A DNA stretch of 64,000 nt, taken from positions 3,330,437-3,394,436 of the forward strand of contig OU342636.1 in the NCBI GenBank assembly GCA_910589415.1, read 5' to 3'. The first letter of the stretch is position 1. Each line of letters opens with the position of its first letter. The position numbers and the translations under genes are program-made. Positions 11,644 to 24,559 of the stretch are shown piece after piece. This DNA comes from Malachius bipustulatus (taxonomy: Eukaryota > Arthropoda > Insecta > Coleoptera > Melyridae). The notes under the pieces were generated by a model. It was not told the origin of the DNA. It saw nothing but the letters and a program-made list of their open reading frames with translations, and did not search any database.

Positions 11644-14050
11644 ATATTGTAATATTGATATACTAAAACGTATTCATATATTACAGTCTTTTTCTTTTGG
11701 TTTCCGTCTTTTGTCAAATGCTTTTCCAATATTATGATAATGTCACTGCACGTAAATAGGAAAAGCAATTGACATAAAGTGAAACTGATTTGACATAAAA
11801 GAAATTGATTGTCAGCCGGTCCTTGTTCAACAGCCGTCGCCGCTCTATAACTCGCACTCCGTCCGTTCTATGCTAAACATATCTGGTCAACTTCAGGATT
11901 TCATATCAACGGCTCTAGAAAGTTTATTTTTGAAACGCGACTATATGTTATGCGGAATAAAATGTTCACAAAACTTCATTTTATCAGATGGTAACAAAAA
12001 AACTGAAATCGATATCGTGAAAAAAAAAATTAAAGGTGTTCAAAGTCGGAACTTTGCAGAAATTGAGTGATTAATCGGACAAAAATACTGAATACTTTAA
12101 AAAATTGAACAAACTTCTTGCATTTTAAATACGTCATTTCGTTCACTAATCATAACTATAATGGAAAAACAAAACTAGAGTCCCCAATGTCAACCGGTGA
12201 CGGAGAAAAAAAATATTTTGCGAAGCTCTTACTCGTGAAAAAAAAACACAAATCTGAGATTCAAAGGCCTGTAACTTTTGTCAGCACCAAGGGAGCTTGT
12301 CGTAAAACGAGACTCTAGTGCCCCAAAGATCCCTTAATATGATGGTACCGGTCCCATATCTTTCTACTCCGAAAAATTTTTTGTGCATACATATTTTCAG
12401 CCTCTTTCCGCTCCACTAATAGGTACATACCGCTCTAGTGGAGCGAAATTCGTTATAAAAGTCGCTCCGTTATCGATTTTTTTTGACGTATAACCAGGTC
12501 AGATCTAATAAGTTTTGTTCATTGCATAATTTTGCATTCAAAACGGCTCTTTACAACCTTTTTGGGTAGGTCAGGACTTTTATATTTGAAAAAAACCATA
12601 AAAATTTATGATTTTTAAAAATTGTACTTTTGAACATTTACATGACTATATCTTGAAAAGTAATCAAGATATAAAAATGATTTTCTCATTAAAGTAAAGC
12701 AGACAAATGGGCGCTTCTAATCGTGTATCTTACTGCCCTCAAGTATATATTATAGCTGATTTGCAAAAATAATACAAAAGGTGCATGTTGCAAAACGTAT
12801 ATTGATATTTTCACTAAGCGACAAACTTTTTTAGTTATGAAAATTTTTGTACACATGAAGTGAACAAAATGAAGCCAAGATATAGTAGAAGTTTTTGTAT
12901 AAAAATTATTCTTTGTAGCGATTGCCGTTTGGTAGCTATGACCTTTTTTTCAACTGATGTCGCGCCAATATCGTGCGCTAGCCCTTACATAGAGAGCGTC
13001 GAGTCAAATGCAAGGCCTACATTAATCCAAATATAGGAATAAGGTATAATATAAGCTATAAAACATATTTTGTTTCAGTCTTATACACAAGCTATATAGT
13101 CCCACTTTACCTGTCAGGTAAACATTTAAGGTATTACCTTCAATTATTGTAGGAAATAATTATTGCCCTGGACACGTGTCCTTGGACCAGGTTTCTGGTC
13201 AGTATGACCAGCAAACACAGCAAATACACGTGAAGTTCTCAAAAGTTCCCAAAAAAAGCATACTAAATTTTTTTAATATTTGGGCTTCAAGAACTAATTA
13301 AATTTAAAGTAGAACGTAGGTATTATTATTGTAGGTATAATAATAATTAATTATTGTACGTTAATGTTAATAATTATTGTTATTGGACATCAAAATGAAT
13401 ATGCAATCCAAATTATGTTTATATAAATTATATAAACAAACTATATAACTAAATGTTTAAATGTTTTTTCTTCATCTAAAGTCAATATATCCATCTGTAA
13501 TCAAAAGTATAAAATATCAACAGGTCGTTTTGAAAATTGTAGAAGAACAAAAATAAAATAAAAATTCTGATTTCATTTTGAAGCTAAATTTTATTTCAAT
13601 AACATTTAGTTTATAATAATTATTGTTTGTAGCGCACCCTGAAAAGTAACTTATAAAAATAAGAGGTATAGGTACATGAATAGTCTAGAAAGTGCTTGTG
13701 CATATTATGGAATTTTATTATCTATTTTTATAAATTTTGAAAACTTAGGTTTCTTTAATCACCTACCAACCCACCAAACTTATAAATTACAGTAGCTAAC
13801 TACAAATAATTACTTGAGCAACTATTATAGTTATCACCAAATTATATTTAATTAAGTATGATCTTGCGGTCAGTATGAGGAAGTCTGCAGTAAGCAAGGT
13901 AGGTAGTACATGCACCTATTCAATGGTAACTGTATACCGAATAATAAACTTCAAAAAAATATGTGAAATAAAACAAAAAATACGAACTAAGTACATCAAT
14001 ACCTGAATTGATATAAATAGCCAATAAAAAATATGGGATGGGACGTCTTT
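11644..14050. other. no recognised gene
   Basis: AT-rich sequence with small open frames (11870-12070, 12118-12318) that show no domain or family signature. A string built around CGCTCCACTA occurs near 12415, resembling one near 17180. Short TAA/ATT repeats lie around 13320. Nothing else can be supported. Confidence 0.4.
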
Positions 14051-14052
14051 TA

Positions 14053-14606
14053 AGGAGATACTTTTTTCGACTGTGTATTATAATTCATCAAGGCAAACAA
14101 CTTTTCCAAATAACTTTTCTTAATTAAAAAACTCAAAAATAAACGAGATACAGCCTTTAGAAGGTAAAAAAAATTAAAGTCCAGACCTACCATAGTAAAT
14201 TCAACTACTGACTTTGCCAAACTGATTTTGCTCAACAAAAAAAAAATTGAATACGTAATTAAACCAAAATAACAGAAAATAAAAATGAAATAAAATGAAA
14301 ATTTCCAGCCTTTGTTTTTCATTTAAATTACCTAAACATTACCTACTTCAGTTATTTTCGTTTGCTTCCTGTTAGTTTTCGTTTTGTTTCCCAGGTAACC
14401 TTATTATTGTGTTGGAAGTGCTTTTCTGATTGTTGATTGAAATCAGTTTTCAGTTTAGTTACATTAATTTATCACAGGGCTGAACTTTAATTTTTTTTTA
14501 CTTACAAAAGCTGTATCTCATTTATTTTTTACTTTTTTAGGAAAACTTCTTTGAAAAAGTTATTTGCCTTGATCAATTTTATAAACAGTCAAAAAAAGCA
14601 TCTCCT
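14053..14606. mobile_element. palindromic MITE, 554 bp
   Basis: The arms 14053-14190 and about 14480-14606 are imperfect inverted repeats (AGGAGATACTTTTTTCGACTG against its complement), flanked by TA on both sides. The minus-strand open frame at 14322-14050 lies inside the hairpin and is not considered a gene. Confidence 0.65.
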
Positions 14607-14653
14607 TAATAAAAAAACTCCCAGTGGAATTAGGTTCTGAAAATGTTTAACTG

Positions 14654-16785
14654 TGTGACGTTACAGTAACGTCGCGACGCTGGAAAGCGACGCCAGAATT
14701 TAAATAAAATATTATTCCCACGAAAGGCGAGAAGAAATCATGTAGGAATTATTCAAGTAGTAAATTATTAAAATCCAAGCAGGTAAATCGGCGACAACAA
14801 GATAAGGGAGGTTTTTTTATATTGGTATCAGTTGTTGTTTACAGAAAGTGCCTCTAGGAAGGAACGGAAACAACATTTAATTCAGCGAGAAATATTAAAA
14901 TATTAAATCCAAGCAAATAAATGCGAAGCCGAGAGGAAAACAAGATAAGAAGTTGTTGTTGTTTACGTCCGGTACCTATATAAAGGGACCGAGATTGAAG
15001 GAACAGCAGCAGATGGCAGCTGGCCTTCCTAGAGAACTGATCTAGGATAGCCGCTCCGCCATCTATAGCTCACCCCCTTGCCCAGAGGCCCCGAGTACTG
15101 ATCGGGACTTCTCCTAGAGCGAAGAAGAAGAATTGACTCTTCCGAGCTCACACCTTAACCTACCCCAATGCGAAACCTGGGTACTGACCAGGAGTCAAGT
15201 TGGGATATCACGAGAGAGTAGTATTGATACTTTTTCGTCACCCCCTAAAGCTTATCAGTCTCGAACGTGGACCCAGGTGAAGCGAAGAATTGATTCGCGT
15301 CCCTGGTCTAATTACTCTGAGAAAGCGTATAATCCCCCCCCCCGTGACTTCCTAGCGCGTCGAAGTATTGACTCGACGAGTTAGCAGGCACGTAGAAGGT
15401 CAACCTCCGGTTGCGAACGAGAATTGACCGTTACGCAATCGAAGACGAGCCAATCAAATAATGAAATCCATGGTCATTTCAGATAACTAAAATTTTACCC
15501 CGAGCTAATCTAATTTATTAATTAAATTATTCATTTAAATAAACGGGAATTTTTCACAAATTGAGACCATAATAGATTTCATGTAAATAATAGCTTCGTT
15601 CGCGGATACAATCCAGAACCGGTTCGGAATCAGTTTAGAACTATTCCGGATTGTCGTAGAGCGCATGCCTAAGTGCGAACTGGTTCAGGATTTTATTTCA
15701 CCGCGAACGAAGCAGGGACCGGATGAGAACTCCGAACTGTCAGATGACGAATGATTCCGTCTAACCCGTAGAGTAAGGACTGAGGCACTAAAAGTTCTTA
15801 TTTTATGGTCAACAATTAATTCAAAATTTAACCTAGGTATATAAAGAATAAACGCTTTGGGCCTTTGTCACAGTATAGTTTATCTGTGTATTATGAAAAG
15901 ATCTTTTGTGTAGCAGTACCTAACCACACAAACCTTTGCGATTGTTTTGTTTTACTGGTATCGGATACGGTAAATTATTTTTATAATGTTATTTACCTAT
16001 TTTTATTGTATTATACGTCAATAAATAATTATATTGGAATAAAAAAGTGCGAATCTGAAAGAGGTAAATACTTTGAATAATATCTACTTATTTTATTATA
16101 CAAATCATCAACATCAGAGCAGAATTACGCATGAGCAGCGGAACCGAACTACTAGTTCCTGCAAAATCCCAGAACTGCTAGAATCGGTTCTGAACCGATA
16201 ATGAACCGGTTCGATGAGTACCGCGAACGCAGAACTGTTAGTTCTGGTTACTAAAAATTCAGAATTTATGCACCGCGAACGCCGCTTTTCTCACTGCGCA
16301 TACGCAAGAGTTCTAAACCGGTTCAGAACTGTATCCGCGAACGAAGCTATTATCAATCCAGAGTTTTAATCAGTTTATTTCTCATTCTTTTATCGACGCG
16401 ATAAAAATAATCGTAAAATCATTCCTTTCTCGTCTCATATTGCACCACTAATGTTTTATTTTCCAGTTGACTGAACTCAGCAGAAAAACTTGTCCTCCTC
16501 GACCTACTGGCATAGTCCGACCGTCGAGCGGCAGCCGGGGCACTGCTTTTTACCGGGTGCTGGGCCGGGAAGATATACCGGGCGTTCACCCTCCATGCTG
16601 AACAAATCGACTAATTATTTCACGTTTATCGCAGTTTTATGGAAACAATAAATTTACGTTATTTTTTTAAATGTCGTGTATCATTTGTGTAAATCCACCC
16701 AAATATCCCGTCTGAAGGCATTGGTTAAGAAATAAATTAACCCAATAATTAAGACGTCCTCTCCAAAAAAAGGAGAGACGTCACA
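14654..16785 (+). mobile_element. solo LTR with nested insertion, TSD ACTG
   Basis: Begins TGTGACGTTAC and ends GAGACGTCACA, with the direct repeat ACTG at 14650-14653 and 16786-16789. A TATA box (CTATATAAAGGG) lies near 14978. A polyadenylation signal AATAAA lies near 16648, followed by a GT-rich stretch. Without the nested element at 15593-16346 the LTR would be about 1.38 kb. No internal coding domain remains. The open frames at 15133 and 15865 carry no retroelement motif. Confidence 0.8.
15593..16346. mobile_element. 754-bp TIR element nested in solo LTR
   Basis: The ends GCTTCGTTCGCGGATACA and its complement are inverted repeats flanked by TA. Degenerate copies of the terminal motif (CGCGAACG with ACCGGTTC) recur inside, near 15700, 16220 and 16270, so the element is internally repetitive. 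No transposase is present. The superfamily is uncertain; TA flanks suggest Tc1/mariner, but the termini do not resemble the CAGGG group in this window. Confidence 0.7.
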
Positions 16786-17206
16786 ACTGGTTAGTTGGAC
16801 CATGCAATTACACATATTTTTATTCTTTTAGAGTTTTATTCAACAACGTGTGTTCAATGATTTTTTTGTAAAAAAGCTGTGAGTGTTGAAGACAAAACAG
16901 TTGTACAAAAACCAAGAATATCTACAAGGTATGTTGTCATTAATAATTATATTACCTACTTACTTGCTTGTGGGGAAAAACGGAAGATATGACAATTTAC
17001 ATTTTTAAAAAGCAATTTTTCCGAATTACTAATTTTTCAATTTTTTCGAATTTAAAAAGTGGTGACCTATGGAAAAAGGTCGTAAATGTCCATTTCTTGT
17101 TGGGAGTAGTCAAATACACCATACGTATAAGTGGCAGCTGGTTATACGCCGAAAAAAACAACACATTTTTCGTCTCATTTCGCTCCACTACAACACGTAT
17201 GTTAAC
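16786..17206. other. no recognised gene
   Basis: AT-rich sequence to the left of the LINE target site. An apparent ORF that starts at 16968 runs by chance into LINE coding sequence at 17221. Its first 80 or so codons belong to this flank and show no motif. Confidence 0.5.
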
Positions 17207-17220
17207 TAACGTGTCTGCGC

Positions 17221-18091
17221 GGTGCCTAGCAGAAGGACTGTCAGTTAATCCTGACAAGACTACAATAATTGCCTTCACGAATAAAAGAAATCTTCAAAAT
17301 CTGAAGAGACTAAGACTTGGAGGACAAGAAATCCCATTAAGCACGGAGGTTAAGTATCTGGGCATTACCCTGGATAACAAACTTAACTTCGGAGCACACA
17401 TAGAAAGAACAACCAAAAAGGCAACCAGAGCCTTATGGGCCAGTAGAGGAATGATAGGTAGAACGTGGGGACTGAAACCAGAAATGGCACACTGGATGTA
17501 CACTAAGGTGATAGGATTACATATGGCTCCTTATTATGGTGGCATAAATCCAGAAAAAAGGAGCACACTACTAAGCTAAATAAGTTACAGAGATTCGCGT
17601 TACTGACAATAACAGGAGCGATGAGAACAACACCAACTGCGGCCATGGAGATGCTCCTGGGGCTCCCGCCACTCCACTTGGTGGTTGAGACGGAGGCACT
17701 AGCGGCAGCATACAGAGTCAAAACAATACTGCATGGGACCTTCAATATAACGAAAGGATACCATACAGAAATATTCAAACATCTGGAAACCAACCACATT
17801 TTAAACATGCGACCAGATAGAACGAGTAAGAGCATAAACTTTTGTAAACCTTATCAGGTAGTAATACCAGGAAAGGGAACAGGAGGTTATGAAATCAAAA
17901 CAAAAAACAACCGACGCACCTGGTACACGGATGGATCCAAGACAAAGATTAGCGCTGGAGCAGGAGTTGCTGGGAGAGGCGAGGGAAATACATTCAGTAT
18001 AAACCTCGGCGGACTAGCAACAGTGCTACAGACGGAAATTTCAGCAATCCACGCCTGCGTGGAACACATGATAGCCGGTTCATTTGAAAAA
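17221..18091 (+). pseudogene. LINE polymerase, RT end and first half of RNase H
   Basis: The first residues are CLAEGLSVNPDKTTII, the RT region after the catalytic palm. EVKYLGITLD and ITGAMRTTPTAA follow, the conserved thumb of R1/I-type LINEs with RNase H. A one-base shift near 17555 separates the two frames (16968-17579 and 17621-18142). RNase H begins with WYTDGSKT (first catalytic Asp) and reaches LQTEISAIHAC (catalytic Glu). The coding sequence then enters the AT-tailed repeat at 18092. The rest of the domain is at 25247. Confidence 0.88.
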
Positions 18092-18235
18092 CCTTCTTGC
18101 GCATCAATCGCAGAAATAGTGTATTTTTATGCGATTCAATAATAAATATTTTCTTCCTATTTTTTTTTATAATGAATTTAATGAAAAATAATCCGATTTT
18201 TTTTTGGGAAAACTCCACCTACCTACAAAAAAAAA

Positions 18236-18316
18236 GAATGATCCTCTCGTGGATGCGAACCCGCTCCAACAGTTAGCAAGTCAAGGATGTAACAAACTGA
18301 GCCACACGGTGCGTTT
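18236..18316 (-). other. tRNA-like sequence (tRNA-derived repeat or relic)
   Basis: On the minus strand, TGGCTCAGTTTGT resembles the pol III A box and GGGTTCGCATCC closely matches the B box, about 40 bp apart. The acceptor, anticodon and T stems do not pair properly, so a working tRNA is unlikely. A SINE head or tRNA pseudogene is more plausible. The flanking poly-A-like tract at 18228-18237 is compatible with a SINE. Confidence 0.45.
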
Positions 18317-19783
18317 CGAATTTGTAGTGATGATGGGGTAGATATATGTAGTACGTCAGGTACCTACATCTACTCATTTTATTTTTTAAACTGGTCATAT
18401 CTTAGTTATTAAAAAACCAATTTGAATACTTTTTTCACCTGCATGTAGGTGATTTAATTGTCGTTGCGATTGCTCTTCTAATTTTCAGAACCATTCATAA
18501 TTGAATGTGAAAAAAAATAAAAAAGAAATTGCGAACCATTTTATCGATTTAATAAGTGCAAGCTAATTTTGCACAAGCGAAAAACTTTTTTGTTTTTCGT
18601 TTAAAGTGCTACATTAATCGAGGAGAATTGAAGCTAAGACATCAAATTATATGTTAAAGCAAAAAAAAATGGAAAATTTCGGTTCAACTTCTTCAAAAAT
18701 GGACTCATAAACGGTTATAGAATTGACACATTTTCACCCTTTTTCCTACCCACGACACTGGCTTATTAATGGAAAATATGCTAATTTTATTGCATTAACT
18801 GAAATTTCCAATAATTTTCTTCAAATCCTGTTAATTTGATTTCAAAGTTTTTTTGCCATCTTGCTCATACAATGGTTCAAAAAATTGTCAATTTTCCGTT
18901 AATGTTCAAAAAATTCAAATGACCGCCATTTTGAAACGGCTCGGCCGATTTGGCTCAAGTGCAATACCAGACCACTCCTTGTGGACATCTTACTCTCACA
19001 AAAGTTTCAGCCCCCTAGATTGAAAACTGCGGCCAGAAACCGTGCCTCAAGGACCGCATTTGGGGAACTTTGAAAGGACACCCTGTAGAAGTAACGCGAC
19101 TTTTGGATTTTTTTTCAACGAAAATCTAAAGTCATTCCCAAGCTTTACAAGAATCCAAAATTTCGTTCACTAATCTTGAAAGATAAAGCTACAGGAGCGT
19201 TTTTAAAATCGAAAAATCGTGATTTTGGAGAAATAAATAAATATATATATAAATATATATATAAATATATATATATATATTGATAGAAGGTACTATGTGA
19301 CTTCAAAATCAGATTCGCATAATTCGTTGTCACTTCATATATGACGTTGTGGCTTCCGATTTCGGAAGTCACAACGTTTCGCCTTATTGAGTGCATATAT
19401 AGCTTCAAGATGGCGTTAGCAGTCCGTATGCAAAAATTTTTGTGGAAGTGATTTGGACCCCCTGGTACCCTCAAGATAACATTTTAGTTCCACAATAATC
19501 CGCTGACGCTAGCATCGCGTTTTACTGCAGTTACGGCCTGAACGTTGTCACTTCCATCATATATGCTATATAAATGACCATTTATGTACAATAGGACACA
19601 CGATGTGACATCCAATTTTGGCAACGCCGTAAAGCAATAAATTTGACCTCGTTTCGTTGTTAAATTCATTTTACATTCACTGGTAAAGTCTGCATGAAAA
19701 CAAGTTCCAAGATTCTTACTTGGACTCGGAAGCCAATTACATATTTTATCCTGGTGAATATATTGATATCCTACCTACCGACC

Positions 19784-20026
19784 AGGAGCCTGTTTCACAA
19801 AAATATGAGTTATTAATAATAGTCTCTATTTTTATCATATCAATTTTTGTGAAACACTGACCGACTAATATAATTGAAATAAACTATAAATAATAGTTCA
19901 TTAATAAGCTATTACTTAATAGACTATTACCATTATTTTGAGAAAAACTATTTAAAATCCCTTATATTATGAGCTCTATTACTATTAATAATAAATAGTT
20001 AATAGTGTTTTGTGAAACAGGCCCCT
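19784..20026. mobile_element. small MITE with GCCTGTTTCACAAAA termini
   Basis: The 243-bp segment starts AGGAGCCTGTTTCACAAAA and ends with its complement. The interior is A/T-rich and made of short ATTAATAATAG-like repeats. No target duplication is obvious. A related GTTTCACCAA string is seen near 36245 and 36330. Confidence 0.65.
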
Positions 20027-20245
20027 GAACCTACCTTCGCCATTAGGATTTAATTAGCTAATTTTGTAATTACCACCTACTTTGCATGTAAAAATCACAC
20101 CTCATGTTAACTTCTGTTATCTTGCAACTTAGAAGTCGGTTTTAGCTTTCAATAATCGTGCAATCAGCGAGGCGCGTGTTATCTACTTCACAATAAAACC
20201 TGTCAGAACAATCGGACTCTGTTTAATTTAATAAATTATAATTCA

Positions 20246-21179
20246 CAGTACATGGGGATCTTGGAAACGGCATGAGATACAGAGTCGGTTAAATTAGAGA
20301 AAAGTTGCACAATTTGATGCTTAATAAGAAACTGATTTTTTTTCTTTTGAATATTTTCAGTCGTTGTTGAAATATCCTGAAAAAAATGAAAAATCTAAGT
20401 TTCTTATTTTACCCATATCTTTTTTATTATTGGAAACTAATAATGAATAATTTTTTGCAGGCTTATATATCGTCAAAAGCTATCCATATGACGTTACAAA
20501 AATTTTCAAAGCCGACTAGATCCCAAGAGTTTTCGTAGCCAGCTTTTGTTTTTCTTATGGCCGCCATATTGATCATTTATGTCATTCGGTATAAAATAAA
20601 TAAATCGAGGAAACCATTAAAAATTAATAACATTCGATAACAAAAATGTCAAGAATTTTATTCTTTTTTCAAAAAAAAAAAATCTTCATACCGAATATCA
20701 TCTAAAAAGTAAAAAAACATAAAGCAAGTAATATGACTTCATATTAATGTAATTGGGTGAAAAAATGTTTTTTGACAAAAGAATAATAAAATTTTTGAAT
20801 TTTATTTCATGTTATTAATTTTTGGTTTCCTTGATTTATTTTACACCGAACGACATACAAAATCAATACCTATGGCGGCCAAAAGAAAAATAAAAGTTGG
20901 CTATGAAAACTTTGGGATCTAGTCGGCTTTGAAAATTTTTGTAATGTCAAATGGATAGCTTTTGACGACTTATGTAAGCCTACAAAAAATAATTCATTAC
21001 TTCTCAATAATAAAAAAGATATGGGTAGAATAAGAAATTTTGATTTTTCAGTTTTTTCAGGATATTTCAGCAATGACTGAAAATATTCGAAAAAATCTTA
21101 TTAAGCATCAAATTGTGCAACTTTTCTCTAAATTAACAGAGCCTGTATCTCTTGCCGTTTCCAAGATCCCCATGTACTG
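20246..21179. mobile_element. palindromic element, 934 bp (CAGTACATGGGGATC family)
   Basis: The arms, about 20246-20640 and 20800-21179, are inverted copies with termini CAGTACATGGGGATCTTGG. Conserved internal strings (GACTAGATCCCAAGAG, CGCCATATTG, TTTATGTCATTCGG) define a family. Relics of it are recognisable at 21200-21720, 26090-27690 and 29782-31400. No transposase was seen. The minus-strand frame at 21073-20870 lies in the hairpin arm. Confidence 0.75.
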
Positions 21180-21199
21180 CCGCTTCCACTGGACACACT

Positions 21200-21720
21200 G
21201 TATACTCATACATTAGGTATTTAATAGAGTCATAACTATTTCGAAACTAAAATATCGAAATTTCTTATTTGTTTCTGTTGAAAATGAACTGAATATTTTT
21301 GTAGGTTCACACAAGTCGTTATTTGGCGTATCCATTTGACATTTCAAAAATTTTCAAAGTCGACTAGATTCAAGAGTTTCCATAGTCTACTTTTGTTTTT
21401 CCTATAGCGGATGCGATATCTATTGTTTTTCATGTCGTTCGGTCTAATAAAAATTAGGGAAACGAAAACTCTAATCTAGATTTTTTTATTCTAGTTTTTT
21501 AGAAAAAAAAATTATATTCGCCGAATTAATATAAAAAACCACAAAGCGAACTATCTGTGAAAAAAAATTTCTTACGGAAAAAGAAGAAAAAAATTTTGAA
21601 TTTTTTTTGCACATCTGCAATTATATGAAATTCTGTTTCAGAGTCGAAGTAAGTATAAAATTGTGCACAATTTAAACGACCCTGTAGCCGGTTCCGATAT
21701 CTTTGACCCTGTAGTAAGCC
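21200..21720. repeat. single-arm relic of the CAGTACATGG family
   Basis: Carries diverged versions of the arm strings (GTCGACTAGATTCAAGAG, ATGTCGTTCGG, GACCCTGTAG) in one orientation only. It is non-coding. Confidence 0.5.
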
Positions 21721-21929
21721 ACGAAATAGTTATACAACCCTGTATAATTATATTAAACAAAAGTCGGTTTTTCTTACAGGCTATATTGTGAAGTAGATGA
21801 CATGGACTATTATTGAAAAATAAAAACGATTTCTAAGCTGCCAGACAACATAAGTTAACATAGGGTGGAATTGTAACTTTAAGATGAAATTCCCTATGGC
21901 AACGATTAAAATAAATGCACTGTATACAG

Positions 21930-22520
21930 GCTGTTTCATTAAGGTAGGTAAGCGACAGTATCTCGGAAACTAATGGGCCTATAACCTCAAAATAAAAAAT
22001 TTCCAGACATAAGTGATCATGAGAAATTCAATGAAAATATTTTAGATGGCCGCACTTCCGGAAATACCGGAAGTTGACACCTACTCCGTTATTTTAACGG
22101 GAACACCCTGTAAAATATTTAATTTTTCAAATGTCTGAAGAAATCGAATACAGGTGGTTTTCACCATTGGAATTTAGATTGAGCGGTTTATGAGTTATAA
22201 ACAAGTGAAAATCGAAAATTTTCAACTTCAAAGCAGTGTAGAACTAGAACGACTCAAGATATCTAAAAATGGTTCATGTCTCTATCCTAGCTTTTCATGT
22301 TCTATCCCATTATGCGGAGTAAATTTTAATACAGGGTATGATGAAAATTATCCGTTTTTTCATCACCCTGTATTAAATTTTAAACCACATAGTATAGGAT
22401 ACTATGTGAAAAGTTAAGATAGGGACACGTAAACGGTTTTTAGATATCTTGAGCCGTTCTAGTTCTACACACTGCTTTGAAGTTGAAAATTTTCGATTTT
22501 CACTTACAAATACTTACAAA
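21930..22520. mobile_element. composite palindromic MITE region
   Basis: A half element begins with ACAGGCTGTTTCATTAAGG near 21935, with ACACCCTGTA near 22105. A hairpin at 22150-22520 then pairs GAGTTATAAACAAGTGAAAATCG and its complement around a centre TACAGGGTATGATG...CATCACCCTGTA. The same arm sequence occurs in the palindrome at 32100 and as one arm at 54150-54310. The apparent ORF at 22190-22417 is within the hairpin. Confidence 0.6.
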
Positions 22521-23547
22521 TTGAGCTAGGTAGCAAAAATGTAAATGAGAGAACAATCTTGCACATAACAATTTGTTTTCAAGTTTGAAAAAAATATTTA
22601 CAAAAATACTATGTACGTATACAAAGTAAAATTTTTAACAAAATCAATTAAACATACGTCATTTTTTAAATTCTTACAATAAATATCTGAAACTTTCACA
22701 CTTCACTATTGAAATGACATTAATAGATGTGAGCGATATAAAAAAAATCTTCAAGTTTTAGTTTGAAAAATACAGAGCACAAAATTATTTCAAACTTACA
22801 AAAGTGACAAATTTGATTTTGTTGGTCATTTACAAAGACCGATAATTTTAGTTAAAAAATGTGATGGTGAAACTTTACAGGTATAGTTTGTTAAGCTTGA
22901 AACTTTTACTTTAAAATGATCTGTTTAGTTTTATTGAAAAAGTTGAATAGATATATTTTTCTATTTTTTAAACAAAAATCAAATTTCTTTTAGTCCGAAT
23001 TACGTGAAATTCATTGTTAAATAAACTTAGATAGCTTTAACAAAAACAACAAAAAAAATTGCTTTGTCTAACTCATATATTTTTATAATAGGACCTCAAA
23101 ACAGTACATTCAGTGAAAAATATATACGAGTATTTTTTTGATTTTATTTTAAAAGTGTAATTTGCTTAAAAGTAACGTTTTTCAGTAAATCTATGGAAAA
23201 TGTATTTTTGAAATATATTCTCAAGCTAAAATTTAGCTATGATGTAGCTTATAATCATGAATTAGAAAAAATTTGTTTGAAAGTTAGAGAGAGATACCTA
23301 GAGCATATGAGCATATTGAGCAGGGGCTCGGGATTTATAGCTTTTATATCGAGATACCTATTGATTTTTTTTTGTTCTATTATTATTATTATAGCCGTTT
23401 TTAATAAATCAGTTTTTTGATTCGGCCATATTTTGATCAGTCATTCTGAAATTCTATTTTTATAACATTTTATTTTTGATCAGCTATCTCACAAACAATT
23501 TAATATAATTTTTAGTTAAAATGCTTTTGAATTATTTTTTATATGTA
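22521..23547. other. no recognised gene
   Basis: Very AT-rich sequence. A 75-codon frame at 23193-23420 has a hydrophobic C-terminal segment, but nothing else supports it as a gene. Confidence 0.4.
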
Positions 23548-24559
23548 CCGTGTGACAAGTTTCAAAGCAGAACATAGGCGAATAGCATGGGAAATCACAT
23601 ATTTGGAGTTTATTTCTCACCACTTTTATCTACAAGAACGGTAATAGTGTCTATCGAAAGAGAATTATTTTCTGAGCACGCTGATACCAAATACTTAATA
23701 ATTAACTGGTTTTTTTTACCATGCCAGAAGAACTTAAACATTTCCAAAATTAAAATTGTGAGCGGCCATGACATGCCTAATTCGAATAATTTTGTTACTG
23801 TCAAAACAAACATTTTTAATTACCAATAGGTACACGTTTCCCTGAAAAGATTGTCAATGAATAATAATAATAATGGTTATTCTACGCGTTTTTATCGCCA
23901 TGGTATTATTAACTGGCCAGCCAGATCTCCCGATTTAGCAGCTTATCCTTGTGGTGATTTTTCTTGAGATCTTGGGGTTACCAAAAACAAAATTTACAGA
24001 GCTAGTCATTGCTGAATGTGCACTCGTTAATAGCCAACAAGTCGGACAAGTCCGAAGCCCGAAGCACAATTTATAAAAGGGTGGGAATATTGATTTCAAA
24101 ATGAAGGACTATTTGAATATTTGTTGTACTTAGTTATTGTTTTAGTTCAATTATTTTACGTGTTTATTTTTCATAGTCAATTTTTGGTAAAACAAGATGA
24201 TGGTAAATGAGGATTTTTGTAATTGTTTAGTGATGTTCAATCAGAATTAAAATAAATTAAATAATTGAAAATATTTGCTTTGACAGCCAAAAATTTATCC
24301 GAATTTAGCATGTCATGGCTGCTCATCTTTTAATTTTGAAAATGTTTAAAATATTCTGTCATGATAAAAAAAACTGTTAATTATTAAGTGTTTGGTATCA
24401 GCATGCTCAGAAAACTTTATACATTTATATTTATTTGTTTATATCTCTTTCGATAGACACCATTACCGTTCTTATAGATAAAAGTGGTGAGAAATAAACT
24501 GCAAATATGTGATTTCCCATGCTATTCGCCTATGTTCTGCTTTGAAACTTGTCACTCGG
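23548..24559 (+). mobile_element. mariner-like deletion derivative
   Basis: Inverted arms of about 275 bp (CCGTGTGACAAGTTTCAAAGC at the left, its diverged complement ending CTCGG at the right) are flanked by TA at 23546 and 24560. A short transposase remnant lies in the middle. The frames at 23587-23829 are in the arm and are not genes. Confidence 0.75.
23880..24015 (+). pseudogene. transposase remnant around the third catalytic Asp
   Basis: The translated string INWPARSPDLAAYPC matches the region before the last catalytic Asp in the DD41D-type transposases elsewhere in this window (WPARSPDLTKMDF at 33726 onward). The Asp itself and the remainder are lost. Stops follow at once. Confidence 0.7.

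Noticed and set aside
16968..17220. N-terminal 84 codons of the open frame running into the LINE
   Set aside because: They lie outside the LINE target duplication and are flanking sequence read through by chance.
18236..18316. Functional tRNA gene
   Set aside because: B box is good, but acceptor, anticodon and T stems do not pair.
22190..22417. 75-codon frame
   Set aside because: Lies inside a hairpin shared with other palindromic elements; not conserved as protein.
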